Shown here: positions 10,048 to 19,579 of the stretch, piece by piece
Layout: every line of letters starts with the position of its first letter
How positions within the stretch are numbered: position 1 is the stretch's first letter
DNA from: an uncultured Flavobacteriaceae bacterium
Lineage (GTDB): Bacteria > Bacteroidota > Bacteroidia > Flavobacteriales > Flavobacteriaceae
Direction: 5' to 3'
DNA length: 64,000 bases
Assembly (NCBI GenBank): GCA_943788695.1
Contig: CALSRG010000001.1
Span: 1 to 64,000 of the forward strand
The notes under the pieces: model-generated
Told to the model about the DNA's origin: nothing
The model's database searches: none
What the model saw: the letters and a program-made list of their open reading frames with translations, nothing else
Made by a program: the position numbers and the translations under genes

Positions 10048-11056
10048 GTCCTGCCTGTTGCATAAATAAATCTGCTAGCGCATCTTTATTTTGATGCGTT
10101 CCAATATAGGTCAGAAAAGTACTTTCTTTAGAATGCCCAGTAATATTCATAAGCAGTGGCGTTTCAATTTTACCATAATAATTAGAGCAAAAGATCGCCT
10201 CATAATATGTGAGGTCACAAATTCATATTTTGGTGCATTTACAATTTCCTTTCTTCGAGTCTTTGGGTTGTTCTTAAACCCAGCTCACCAATTCTTCTAT
10301 TCCCGCCATCTTGCAAAGTGCTTTAATCTGTTTATTAAAGACTCACTTGTGAAACTCTTCTCGGAAATTCATTCTCTAATAGTTTAATAACTAACGGATC
10401 TGCAACACCAACAGTCACCGCCTTCTTTGTTTTCTGTTGCAAGATATCTATATACAATCCAGAACGCGCTTTTCTAAGATTATCTAGGGCTCAACTTTAA
10501 TAAATCTGAGACGCGCTGCCCGATACACAATCCGATTAATAGCCATTTATAGCTATCTGATATATCTTCTGGGATATGCTTTAATTCCTTTAATGCTTTA
10601 ATCTCTGATGGATTTAAAATATGAAGAATTCGATCGGAACTTTTCTGTTTAAAAGATTCTATATAATTGGAATAGGGGTGAACTTCCAATCCACTTTTCT
10701 CAGCATCACGCAGAATAATCTTTCAATAATTTTAAGAGCTGACCGCAGTAATTATCACTATACTGCTGTTCAATTTTTAGAAAACGAGTAAAAGATTCGG
10801 CGGTATATTTATCAATAGAGTTCAAATACAATTTCTCTGATTTCTCAAATTCATAGGCTTTTACAATCCGAAACAAAGATTTATAAGTCCGAATGGTATT
10901 ATGTGCCAAACCCACCGTTCCATATCCTTGAACTCTTTTTGTGGCTGAATTGGAAATAAAATGCTCTAAATAGTCTAAAAATAAAACGGATTTTTCTACT
11001 TTTATGGGTGTATTATGTGTCTTTATTTGTGGTTTTTTATAGAAATTAACGTGCAT
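10037..11056 (-). pseudogene. Tyrosine recombinase (phage-type integrase), several frameshifts
   Basis: Reading from 11056 downwards, the pieces reconstruct an integrase of about 340 residues. The N-terminal SAM-like core-binding domain is intact as one piece (HNTIRTYKSLFRIVKAYEF... YTAESFTRFLKIE). After a one-base shift near 10715 come ILNPSEIKALKELKHI and LLIGLCIGQRVSDLLKL with the first catalytic Arg. After another near 10485 come YIDILQQKTKKAVTV with the catalytic Lys strand, then a broken H-x-x-R box (MRRSFALIIMVK) and, after another shift, ITGHSKESTFLTYIGTHQNK with the second His and the nucleophilic Tyr. The stop is at 10037-10039. All catalytic landmarks are recognisable, but at least four shifts make it inactive as read. 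It marks past mobile-element activity at the edge of the glycan locus. Confidence 0.82.
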
Positions 11057-11669
11057 ATAACGTATGTTATTTTAATTATTTAACATGAATATAACTTGTA
11101 TGTATTTATAATTTAACAAAATATGAGCTAAATTATAACAAGTTATACTACTTAAATATACGTTATTTATTTAAAATATAAAAGTTAAATACACATTATT
11201 AAGGTGTTAAATCGATTTATTTTTGAAAAGACTACGGACTGTAGTCATTCATAATTAAACAAACATTTGATTTACAGTGTTTTATATTATTTTAGATAGA
11301 TATTTCATTACTAAACGGCCATGAGTTTTTCAAATTTATAAGCTTACTGAGTAACTTAAAAAGTCCTCTTATAGTGTTTGATTTTATTAATCATAACACA
11401 ATCTTCAATGGTTTTAATTTCTATGTTAAACTTTCTGAGTTATCTTATCATATCTCCTTCCTTTTGTAAAGAAAATTGATTTTTTTATACATAATGATGA
11501 TTCAGATAAATTTCACATATTTACTAAAGGTTCTAAAAGATCTTTACAGGGTTTGTTAATAGTAGACCAGTACAAGAAATAATTAAATACTCCTTCAACC
11601 CTTTTTTTCAAAAATTTGCAACCTAAGAAAATTAAGGGATTTCCAATATAGCCATTAATTTATGGTTAA
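11057..11669. other. AT-rich gap without a gene
   Basis: About 610 bases between the integrase start and a glycosyltransferase remnant. It is very AT-rich, with short scattered ORFs that show no family signature. The part just upstream of 11056 contains several TATAACGT/ATACGTTAT-like near repeats (around 11057-11075 and 11145-11170), which could be integrase or regulator binding sites, but I cannot support a specific call. Confidence 0.4.
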
Positions 11670-12014
11670 GATATAATTTTTCTTTTAGATCCAATTTATG
11701 ATCAAATAGTATTAAATCAGTTCCGAAGTAATTGTAATCTATATATACACGGTCATAATGCAGGAGGTACAAATCCATCTCTAGTTGAAGCTATGTATCT
11801 AGGTTTACCCATTTTTGCATTTGGGGTTGATTATAATAAAGAAACAACTGAAAACAAAGCATTGTATTTCGATGATTTTTTTGAATTAGTTTCATTATTA
11901 AAAAATATTAATAAAGATAAACTAATTGATATTGGGCGTAATATGAAAATTATTGCAAAAGAAAGGTATACTTGGTCTTATATAAGTAGTGAATATTGCA
12001 ATTTATTTAAATAA
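11670..12014 (+). pseudogene. 3' fragment of a family 1/4 glycosyltransferase
   Basis: Only the C-terminal roughly 110 codons remain. They read YIHGHNAGGTNPSLVEAMYLGLPIFAFGVDYNKETTENKALYF (in segments), which is the donor-nucleotide-binding half of a GT-B rhamnosyltransferase-like enzyme, with the conserved E in SLVEAM. An in-frame TAA at 11667-11669 precedes the homologous part, and nothing recognisable lies further upstream. It ends 6 bp before a broken rfbA. The fragment is therefore the right-hand edge of a former sugar cluster whose middle was lost or replaced. Confidence 0.72.
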
Positions 12015-12020
12015 TAAAAT

Positions 12021-12311
12021 ATGAAAGCGATTATTCTAGCAGGAGGAAGTGGTACACGATTATACCCAATTACTAAAGGAGTTTCTAAGCAGTTATTACC
12101 AGTTTATGATAAACCTATGATTTATTATCCGTTATAAGTATTGATGTTAGCGGATATAAAAGAAATTTTAATTATTTCTACACCAGAAGATTTGCCAAAT
12201 TTTGAAAAATTATTGGGAGATGGTTTAAGTAGCGGCACAATGAGCCAACAACAAGTATTACTTGGAAAGATAGAAACTGCTGAAAAGGTTTTAAAGAGAA
12301 CGAAGCGATAA
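12021..12311 (+). pseudogene. rfbA: Glucose-1-phosphate thymidylyltransferase fragment (rfbA/rmlA)
   Basis: RmlA makes dTDP-glucose, the first step of dTDP-rhamnose synthesis. The first 37 codons are near perfect for the family: [20 protein letters not shown] (the L-x2-GxGTRLxPxT motif), then [20 protein letters not shown] at 12135-12137 replaces the expected Ser codon, and the frame continues in phase with [20 protein letters not shown]. After about residue 75 the sequence leaves the family and ends [17 protein letters not shown] at 12311, so about three quarters of the enzyme is missing. The gene is therefore both interrupted by a stop and truncated by a fusion or deletion. The family call is certain. 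Confidence 0.85.
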
Positions 12312-12317
12312 CAAAAT

Positions 12318-12467
12318 ATGGGTTTTATTTCTAAATTCAGAAGAGTCCTTTACACATCTGCAAAGGTTCTTGGTGATGTCAACGCTGTCAAAGAGGGCAA
12401 GGTGCTTACAAGAGTAAAAAACCGAATCAAAGGTAAGGTTACAGGTAAGATTATCGGAAAACTATAA
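12318..12467 (+). CDS. Small basic protein, 49 residues, unknown function
   Basis: An ORF that starts 6 bp after the rfbA remnant: MGFISKFRRVLYTSAKVLGD, then VNAVKEGKVLTRVKNRIKGK and a basic tail ending KIIGKL. Length and the regular alternation of hydrophobic and basic residues resemble small proteins seen beside mobile genes and rRNA loci in flavobacteria. No known domain is visible. The intact frame next to several broken genes suggests it may still be used. Confidence that it is coding is moderate, function unknown. Confidence 0.5.
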   Translation: MGFISKFRRVLYTSAKVLGDVNAVKEGKVLTRVKNRIKGKVTGKIIGKL

Positions 12468-12581
12468 GTAAGATAAGTTCATTACATGTCGAATTTGAGT
12501 TGGTTTATTTAATTATAAATCAATAGTCTTCGAGTCCTATTTAGTAAAAAATATTTATCTTTATTGAAAATACGATAAATC

Positions 12582-12773
12582 ATGTCAACTTACGAATGTA
12601 CCACTTGTGGTATGAAAGTCAATGCCAGTTGCGCAACTTGTAACGAGCCTTTACAAAACGGCTCGATCACACTTGACAATGGCACGCACGTCCAGGTTTC
12701 TGCCTGTCCCATTTGTCACGGCAAGATCAAGTCGCCACTCTGTTGCGGTCAGGATATGACTTGTAACCTTTAG
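12582..12773 (+). CDS. Cys-rich zinc-ribbon-like mini-protein
   Basis: A 63-residue protein with eleven cysteines in pairs: YECTTCGMKV, SCATCNEP, ACPICHGK, PLCCGQDMTC. The two CxxC pairs at the start and the CPxC pair are the pattern of a rubredoxin-like or zinc-ribbon knuckle, so it probably binds Zn or Fe. It lies immediately before the secreted lectin-like gene (1 bp between stop and the next ATG), which points to co-transcription. Similar tiny Cys proteins are found in many flavobacteria without a known job. Metal binding is inferred from the residues. Confidence 0.62.
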   Translation: MSTYECTTCGMKVNASCATCNEPLQNGSITLDNGTHVQVSACPICHGKIKSPLCCGQDMTCNL

Positions 12774-12774
12774 A

Positions 12775-14271
12775 ATGGTCATGAGTAAAAGGCTTTCTCT
12801 GATCATTTTAGCATGGAGTTGTTGCTTGTCAAGTATAGGTCAAGTCAATTTCTGTTCAGACTTCAACGCCCAGTTTTTCCAATTTGCTGGCTCAGCCACC
12901 CTACTTGCAGATGATGTCGTCAGGCTTACCTCCGAAACAAATAGTGATTTTGGGGGAATATGGAGTTTCAATACTATTGATTTTAATAACGATTTTAGTA
13001 TCAGTGCCGAACTATATTTTGGAACACTGGACGGTTCTGGTGCAGATGGGATCGCCTTTGTGATTCAACCATTATCCAACAACGAAGGCCTTTCGGGGGG
13101 TGGTATAGGCTTTCAGGGCATAACCCCTTCCCTAGCGGTCGAAATGGACACGTGGTTTAATAGTGGCATGGATCCCACATCCAGTGACCATATGGCAATC
13201 ATCTCAGATGGTAACAATTCCAACATAGATGCCCACAGCGAATTTGTATCACCCATTGATCTTCCGAATATTGAAGACGGTTTATGGCACAGTTTTGCTT
13301 TAAACTGGACGGCCAGCTCACAAGCAATTACTGTTGATTTTGACGGAACTCAAATGATCAATACTAATATTGATGTTTCTAACCTCATTTTTGATGGTGG
13401 CAACGACCTTTTTTGGGGGTTTACTGCTGCTACTGGAGGAGCTATAAATTTGCATCAAGTTAAAATTCTAGAATACTGCTTCACACCTAGTAATTGTGAT
13501 GACGTTTTACCTCCTGATGGATTGCCTAATCAACAATTTTGTGGCGTCGCCGTTTATGGTGATTTAGAAACAAGTGCGGCAGACGTCTTATATTACGATA
13601 CGCCTACTGATGGAAGTCCAATTGATGAAAACACAGCACTCGTGGATGGTCAAACAGTATACATCTCTCAAGTGATCAATGGTTGTGAAAGCGAAGATCG
13701 TTTATCCATAACCGTTGAAGTTGCAACCATTCTTCAACCAGACCTAGAACCTATCGAAGTATGTGAATTGGCCGACGGTATGGCTTATTTAGATTCCAAT
13801 GACCTCTTTATTGCCGCTGGGATACAAAACACCAATGAGGCTGCTATTTATCTCTCTTTTAATGAGGCAAGCCAAGAGATCAATGTCTTGAATATTACCA
13901 ATGACCTATTGATATCTTCTGACGTGCAGCTATTTTTGCGCTTAGAAACTGCCTTTTGCTTTACAATACAAGCCGTAAATGTCTTAAAAACTAATTGCGA
14001 TCCTATCATTCCTCAAGGCTTTTCTCCAAATGATGATGGCGTCAACGATTTCTTCAATATCAGTCATTTATATAATAAACACCTTAATCACAAACTCAAA
14101 ATATACAACCGATTTGGCAATCTTGTTTTTGAAGGAAATAACGATAAAACTTGGCCAGGCACATTCAATTCATCAGGCAACAAAGTTCCTGTTGGCACCT
14201 ATTTCTATGTACTTCAACTCAATGACAATCTCAATAGAATTTATCGCGGTTGGGTTTATGTAAACTACTAA
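12775..14271 (+). CDS. Secreted L-type-lectin-like protein with T9SS type B sorting domain
   Basis: 498 residues. A signal peptide (about 1-25) is followed by a legume-lectin-like beta-sandwich at about 27-235: the motifs GSGADGIAFVIQP, AVEMDTWFNSG and IDLPNIEDGLWHSFALNW are those of bacterial L-type lectins, with the Asp of DGIAFV in the metal-binding position. A linker with Cys pairs follows, and residues about 413-498 form the gliding-motility-associated C-terminal domain: FSPNDDGVNDFF, LKIYNRFGNLVFE and GTYFYVLQL, the T9SS type B signal. The protein should be secreted and attached to the cell surface, binding a glycan. The start could also be the ATG at 12781 (MSKRLS), which gives a better signal peptide. 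Confidence 0.85.
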   Translation: MVMSKRLSLIILAWSCCLSSIGQVNFCSDFNAQFFQFAGSATLLADDVVRLTSETNSDFGGIWSFNTIDFNNDFSISAELYFGTLDGSGADGIAFVIQPLSNNEGLSGGGIGFQGITPSLAVEMDTWFNSGMDPTSSDHMAIISDGNNSNIDAHSEFVSPIDLPNIEDGLWHSFALNWTASSQAITVDFDGTQMINTNIDVSNLIFDGGNDLFWGFTAATGGAINLHQVKILEYCFTPSNCDDVLPPDGLPNQQFCGVAVYGDLETSAADVLYYDTPTDGSPIDENTALVDGQTVYISQVINGCESEDRLSITVEVATILQPDLEPIEVCELADGMAYLDSNDLFIAAGIQNTNEAAIYLSFNEASQEINVLNITNDLLISSDVQLFLRLETAFCFTIQAVNVLKTNCDPIIPQGFSPNDDGVNDFFNISHLYNKHLNHKLKIYNRFGNLVFEGNNDKTWPGTFNSSGNKVPVGTYFYVLQLNDNLNRIYRGWVYVNY

Positions 14272-14477
14272 GACAGTAAAAATCAAACGTCTTGATTGTT
14301 TTATCAAAAAAAGTTTTACTTTAGTACATCCCAAAGAAACACATCGCTTATGCAACAGCCTCATTTATTCATTTTTCTTAACTAAAATAAACTTTGACTG
14401 CAATAAAAAACCGCTAAACGACTGCCATGCAGTCGAATTTGTTATGACCCATATTCCCAAATTTATTTTTTCTTACC

Positions 14478-16577
14478 ATGAAACATATTTTACACATCCT
14501 TTGTATTGGATTGGCACCTATGACACTTCTCGGTCAACTACTTATTACTGAAATCGCTGATCCAGTCAATAATGATTTAGCCCGATTTATAGAAATTTAC
14601 AATAGAAGTGCTAACGCAGTCGATTTATCTGACTATAAACTGGTGCGCTGGACCAATGGCAATAGTACTTATACGGCGACTACCGCCATTGATCTAACTG
14701 ATTCAGGGACATTGTTACCAGGGAGTTTTCTTGTGATTGGAGCAAATGCCGACGCATTTAACGTCTCGTTCGGAGAACAACCTGATTTGGCCTACGGCAA
14801 TAACGGTCCCGCCAATAGTAATGGTAACTATCAAATAGCCATCCTGCGAGGAGAAACCATAATAGATATATTTGGTGTACCTGGAGAAGATGGTGTTAAC
14901 ACTTGTCACGACTTTACCGATGGTCGGGTAGAACGCAAACCTCATGTACTCAAATCCAATGCTACATTTGACGAAAGTGAGTGGAACGTGTGGGGAACCG
15001 GAAATCCGATAAACTGCACTAGTCATCTTACAGCTAGTCAAACCGCTCCAGCAGATTTTGATCCTAGAAGTTGGATTGGTCAAGACCTCACCACTGGAGA
15101 TATGACCATCAGTAACTCGGTCTATTTTGAAAATCTTACCCTTGATGCAAACAGTACGTTGACCATTTTAAAAACTGGTAAGCTCTTCATCAACGATCTT
15201 TTCAACAATCAGGGGTCTGTGATTATGGATTCCGATTCTAATGAATTTTCAGCTTTCATAACAGCAAACATAGGTGGCACTGGAACATTTACTTATAACC
15301 GTTGGGCAGCATCAATCAACACCAATGACCTCATCGCAGCACCATTCGCAGGACAAACTTTTAGTGACTTTTTAACTCATAACTCTGGCATCATCAATAC
15401 CAATCCAAATGATGTCACTCAAAACCTCTTTGGTAATTTCAATAATAATTCTGGTAGTTATGAAAGCTTTTCCAGCACTAGCAGCATTACGCTTGATGCA
15501 GGTGTTGGCTATCGTGTAGGTACTGACTCAGGAGCAACACTTTCATTTAATGGTGTATTTCAAACAGCTGATCAACTCATTCCGATATCCATAGGTTCAG
15601 ATCCCACCTATGGCCGATGGAATCTTGTAGGAAATCCGTTTCCAGCGTATATTGAACTTAATACATTCTTCAATTCGAATAGCAGTGTTTTAGACTCCAA
15701 CTACGCCGCAGTTTACACCTATGATGGCTCTGGATGGACAACTTACAACAACGCCAATAGCTCAGGCGTTCTTATCGCACCCGGTCAAGGGTTCTTTTTA
15801 GCTTCAAAAACAGGCGGTGGCGATGTGTCTTTTACAACAGCTATGCAATCAGTAGCCTATAGTGATGATTTTATCTCTGGAGAGGTACTGCAACCGGACA
15901 CATATCTTAAAGTTGTCATGAGCAATGGGAATGATATTTTTGACACCGAAATATTTCTACATGCCGATGCTACCCTTGGTATGGATATTGGCTTCGATGC
16001 AGGCTTATTCGTTGGACAAAACCCTACCCAAAGTATATATTCTCATCTGGCATACGAAAACACAGGTCTCAAATTAGACATGCCATCGATCCCAATTGAG
16101 ATCGATGGCACTGTAGTCATCCCGTTAGGTGTAGAAATACAAGCAAATTCCCAAGTTTCTATTGGTCTTGATTCAGAGGTATTTCTCAATAATCTGCATG
16201 TCTATCTGGAGGATACTATTGCCAATACATGGACCTACTTAAACGATCAATTTTACAATTTTAGTCCAACTACGGCGCTGCAAGGAAGTGGAAGATTCTA
16301 CCTCCATCTGAGTAATCAAGCACTCGATATATCATCATTCAAAAAGAATGACTTCGTTTTAGTATCAAGCGCTGGACAGATTATCATCTATGGAAATCTT
16401 AAGGCAGGAGATCAGATTACTATATTCAATATTCAAGGTCAACAGTTAAAACAAAATATTATTGCAGAACATACGAATCAAAGTATTTTGAGCGCCCATA
16501 GTTTTGCTCCAGGAATTTATATCGTTCACATTAACAGTCGTCAAAACCTAGAACGGTATAAAATCTTAGTCAAATAG
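14478..16577 (+). CDS. Secreted lamin-tail-domain protein with T9SS type A sorting domain
   Basis: 699 residues with a signal peptide (about 1-20). Residues about 20-150 form a lamin tail domain (LITEIADPVNNDLARFIEIY, DLSDYKLVRW, LVIGANADAF), a beta-sandwich common in secreted Bacteroidetes proteins. The middle is a repetitive beta-rich passenger, and a region near residue 300-450 (GRWNLVGNPFPAYIE) matches the T9SS cargo core. The last 75 residues (ITIFNIQGQQLKQ, SAHSFAPGIYIVHI) are a type A T9SS signal, cleaved on secretion. It follows the lectin gene by 206 bp on the same strand. Substrate or partner unknown, likely an adhesive or glycan-associated surface protein. Confidence 0.85.
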   Translation: MKHILHILCIGLAPMTLLGQLLITEIADPVNNDLARFIEIYNRSANAVDLSDYKLVRWTNGNSTYTATTAIDLTDSGTLLPGSFLVIGANADAFNVSFGEQPDLAYGNNGPANSNGNYQIAILRGETIIDIFGVPGEDGVNTCHDFTDGRVERKPHVLKSNATFDESEWNVWGTGNPINCTSHLTASQTAPADFDPRSWIGQDLTTGDMTISNSVYFENLTLDANSTLTILKTGKLFINDLFNNQGSVIMDSDSNEFSAFITANIGGTGTFTYNRWAASINTNDLIAAPFAGQTFSDFLTHNSGIINTNPNDVTQNLFGNFNNNSGSYESFSSTSSITLDAGVGYRVGTDSGATLSFNGVFQTADQLIPISIGSDPTYGRWNLVGNPFPAYIELNTFFNSNSSVLDSNYAAVYTYDGSGWTTYNNANSSGVLIAPGQGFFLASKTGGGDVSFTTAMQSVAYSDDFISGEVLQPDTYLKVVMSNGNDIFDTEIFLHADATLGMDIGFDAGLFVGQNPTQSIYSHLAYENTGLKLDMPSIPIEIDGTVVIPLGVEIQANSQVSIGLDSEVFLNNLHVYLEDTIANTWTYLNDQFYNFSPTTALQGSGRFYLHLSNQALDISSFKKNDFVLVSSAGQIIIYGNLKAGDQITIFNIQGQQLKQNIIAEHTNQSILSAHSFAPGIYIVHINSRQNLERYKILVK

Positions 16578-16591
16578 TCACAAAACATAAT

Positions 16592-16756
16592 ATGAAAGCG
16601 AAAAAGTACAACCACAAAGACGCCATATCACGTCAACAAGCAATTCAAAAACTAGGAAAATATGCTGCATTGACAGCACTTGGCACCTTCATCATTTTAA
16701 ACCCAAAAAAAGCACAAGCCGCTTCGCCACCAAACCCTGGCGATAGTCCTTGGTAG
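16592..16756 (+). CDS. Small membrane or exported protein, 54 residues
   Basis: Starts 14 bp after the lamin-tail gene with MKAKKYNHKDAISRQQAIQK, followed by one hydrophobic stretch (YAALTALGTFIILN) and a short tail ending PPNPGDSPW. The layout, basic N-terminus plus one helix, is that of a small anchored protein or a signal-peptide-like peptide. It is shorter than usual automatic cut-offs and easily missed. The position directly after a T9SS cargo gene suggests joint expression. Function unknown. Confidence 0.58.
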   Translation: MKAKKYNHKDAISRQQAIQKLGKYAALTALGTFIILNPKKAQAASPPNPGDSPW

Positions 16757-16892
16757 AACTATTACTTTTTAACACCTCAAATATTTTGATTTTAACGTGT
16801 TGTCTTTAACCATTTTGAGTTGAGAAATCAGCGTTTTAGTATAAAAATAGCCCTTAATTCAGAAGATTCTTTGTAATTTTCCGATCCAAGCT

Positions 16893-19577
16893 ATGTTTAT
16901 GAAAAAAATAAGTCTCTTACTGTTTGTGCTTTTAGTTAATTTCGGATTCAGCCAGACTATTGAAGATGCTATAAGAGAAGCTGAAACTCGCAATATCACA
17001 ACTAAAGAACAAGCTCTTAGGGTATTGCAAGAGAATGGTATTAATGAAATCCAAGCCCGACAAATGGCACGTATCAGGGGTGTTGATTTTGACGATTTTC
17101 TGAATAATTTTTTCGAATCAAGGAAAGTCAAGGAAAACGATGAATACAAAAGTATTGAAACTCGCGATAGTGTAATTATTGGAACACAACAATTTTCGAT
17201 TGAACCAGACTATGCCAAAACCAGTAATATCGCAGAAGATACGCTGTCAGACTATTATTTTGGTTATAATATTTTTAAGAACAATCCCTTCGGTAGTAAA
17301 GAATATTTAGTTGGAAATATCGACGAGGGTTACATTATTGCTCCTGGAGATGAAATTCGTATCACAGTTTTTGGAAATAACCAAATGGATGTGGTGGCCA
17401 AGGTGGACCTTAACGGAAATATGCGATTACCAAATTTCGGGATTTTTATGGCAAGCGGCAATAACTTTGCCACTTTAAAATCCCGTTTAACTACTTTTTT
17501 AGGACGCTATTTTTCTGGACTATTATCAAGCCCTCAAAGAACATTTCTTGATATTTCCTTGACTCAAATTCGGCCAGTGAAGGTCACCGTTTTGGGCGAA
17601 AGTGTTACTCCTGGTTCTCATCTAATATCAGGTTTCGCCACCGTACTCAATGCGTTATACGCCTCTGGCGGAGTTAAAACATCTGGTTCTTTAAGAGAAA
17701 TAAAAGTTTTTAGAAATAATAAATTGCTAAAAACCATTGATTTGTATGACTATATCACCTCAGGAAACCTTGATGGTGATATACGGCTGGCTAACAATGA
17801 TATTGTTTTTATTCCAAGTCGTTTGTCAACCATTGAGCTTTCAGGAACCGTAAAAACAGAATCACTGTTTGAGCTTAAACCGACCGAAACACTTTCTGAT
17901 TTAGTGCGATTTTCTGGTGGACTTCCTGCCAATGCTGCTATTAATAATGTAAACATTATGCGCATCACGCCTTTCGAGGATAGAGTACAAACTCAACGAT
18001 TTGATCGCTTTTTAACTACTGTAAACTATGGCATGATGCTTACCAACAATCAAGCGTTTCAATTAGTTGACGGGGATCATGTTCAATTTGAAAGTATCCT
18101 AGAACGTATGAGAAATGGTGTGATTATTAATGGTAACATTAATCAACCAGGCGTATATTCTGTTGAAGAATACGGGGATTTAAAGTCTTTAATTATCGGC
18201 GGTTCAAAAGATTTAATGCCCAATACCTATATGTCTAAAGTTGATCTATTTAGAGAAGATGATATGGGACGAAAAAGTTTTACAACATTCAACCTATCAT
18301 CCATTATGAGCGGTGCCACCTCAGTTCAACTCATTGAAAATGACAGTATACAAATTTACGGTATGAAAGAAGTGCAAGGTGAGAAATTGGTTCGTATTTC
18401 TGGATTCACAAGGATTAAACCAGAGTCAACTGGGGAGATCACAGAATTGCTCATTGACGAGCCTGTTAAAGCTATTTTTTGGCGCGATAAATTATCTTTA
18501 TTCGATTTGATATTTCAGGCAACGTCCTTTGAAGAGTTGGAATATCAATCTAAGTTATTGACCTCCCGTGTCGACCTCAAAAGATTCAATCCAACATCAG
18601 GGCTTTTTGAAATTTCTAATTTCAGTTTAGACGATCTGCCGACCTTATCATCAACTTATCTCATGCCAAAGGATGAAGTAATTCTTTACAGTAAAAGCAT
18701 TCTCGAAGTCGTAAATAAAACCGTTCGAGTGGGTGGATTTGTCAACAAGCCTGACACATATCCACTGGCAGCCAATATGTTTTTAGAGGATGCCATTTTA
18801 GCGGCTGGAGGTTTTACAGAATATGCAGACAAAACTCTTGTAGTCGTGAATCGTGAAAATTTTATACCCAGTACTGGTAAAATTTCAGACCGTTTTGATC
18901 TTGAGGTCGATTTATCCTATTTACGAGGAGAAGCCAAAGCTCCGCAAAATCCATTTATACTAGAAGACAATGATGTCATTTCGGTTCGTCAACCTCAAGG
19001 TAAAGGCATTTTAAAAACTTTGTTGATAGAAGGCGCTGTATATTATCCCCGTTCCATTGTTTTAGAATATGAATTGAATTCATTTTCCTCTGTTTTAGAG
19101 CAAGTTGGAGGCTTGAAACCAGATGCTAATTTGGAAGCATCTTATGTTCAAAGAGATGGTATAATACTATCACACGACTTGAGTCAAAATCAAAAAAGCG
19201 AAAAGGCTATATTTAAAGATGGTGATATCATTTTCATTGCTTCCAACAACGGCACTGTTGAAACCTTGGGCGCTGTTCAGAATCCAAGTTTATTCATTTG
19301 GGGAAAAGGCAAACGGGCTAAACATTATCTTAAGAATTCCGGAGATAAAATCAGGAAAGAGGCAAGCGAAGCTTATGTTATTTTAGCTAATGGAAAAACA
19401 AAAAAAATTAATTTTTTCTATAATCCGAAGGTTCAACCAAACTCACGCATCGTTGTCAACCGAAAAGTGAAGAGAGAATTCGATGAGTCACGTCAAAAAT
19501 TTACGGATGATTTAATTCGTTTATTGAGTGTCGTTACGGGTGCCTTTACCACCATCATTTTAGCTAAAAATCTGTAA
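16893..19577 (+). CDS. SLBB-domain polysaccharide export protein (Wza-like, outer membrane)
   Basis: An intact 894-residue protein, large for the family, as in other Bacteroidetes. Residues 1-20 are a signal peptide (the ATG at 16899, MKKISLLLF, is an equally good start). Around 145-230 lies the Poly_export domain (YIIAPGDEIRITVFGNNQMD, NLRLPNFG-like), then several SLBB repeats with the hallmark V-x-GFV-x-PxxY (VRVGGFVNKPDTYPL; LIIGGSKDL). A C-terminal helix (LLSVVTGAFTTIILAKNL) may anchor it. Such proteins form the outer-membrane exit pore for capsule or exopolysaccharide. It sits 2 bp before the Wzz-like gene, forming the export pair for the glycan made further left. Confidence 0.88.
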   Translation: MFMKKISLLLFVLLVNFGFSQTIEDAIREAETRNITTKEQALRVLQENGINEIQARQMARIRGVDFDDFLNNFFESRKVKENDEYKSIETRDSVIIGTQQFSIEPDYAKTSNIAEDTLSDYYFGYNIFKNNPFGSKEYLVGNIDEGYIIAPGDEIRITVFGNNQMDVVAKVDLNGNMRLPNFGIFMASGNNFATLKSRLTTFLGRYFSGLLSSPQRTFLDISLTQIRPVKVTVLGESVTPGSHLISGFATVLNALYASGGVKTSGSLREIKVFRNNKLLKTIDLYDYITSGNLDGDIRLANNDIVFIPSRLSTIELSGTVKTESLFELKPTETLSDLVRFSGGLPANAAINNVNIMRITPFEDRVQTQRFDRFLTTVNYGMMLTNNQAFQLVDGDHVQFESILERMRNGVIINGNINQPGVYSVEEYGDLKSLIIGGSKDLMPNTYMSKVDLFREDDMGRKSFTTFNLSSIMSGATSVQLIENDSIQIYGMKEVQGEKLVRISGFTRIKPESTGEITELLIDEPVKAIFWRDKLSLFDLIFQATSFEELEYQSKLLTSRVDLKRFNPTSGLFEISNFSLDDLPTLSSTYLMPKDEVILYSKSILEVVNKTVRVGGFVNKPDTYPLAANMFLEDAILAAGGFTEYADKTLVVVNRENFIPSTGKISDRFDLEVDLSYLRGEAKAPQNPFILEDNDVISVRQPQGKGILKTLLIEGAVYYPRSIVLEYELNSFSSVLEQVGGLKPDANLEASYVQRDGIILSHDLSQNQKSEKAIFKDGDIIFIASNNGTVETLGAVQNPSLFIWGKGKRAKHYLKNSGDKIRKEASEAYVILANGKTKKINFFYNPKVQPNSRIVVNRKVKREFDESRQKFTDDLIRLLSVVTGAFTTIILAKNL

Positions 19578-19579
19578 GC

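Noticed and set aside
11057..11669. Riboswitch or RNA gene in the long gap after the integrase
   Set aside because: No conserved RNA motif or stable pairing recognised in the very AT-rich sequence.
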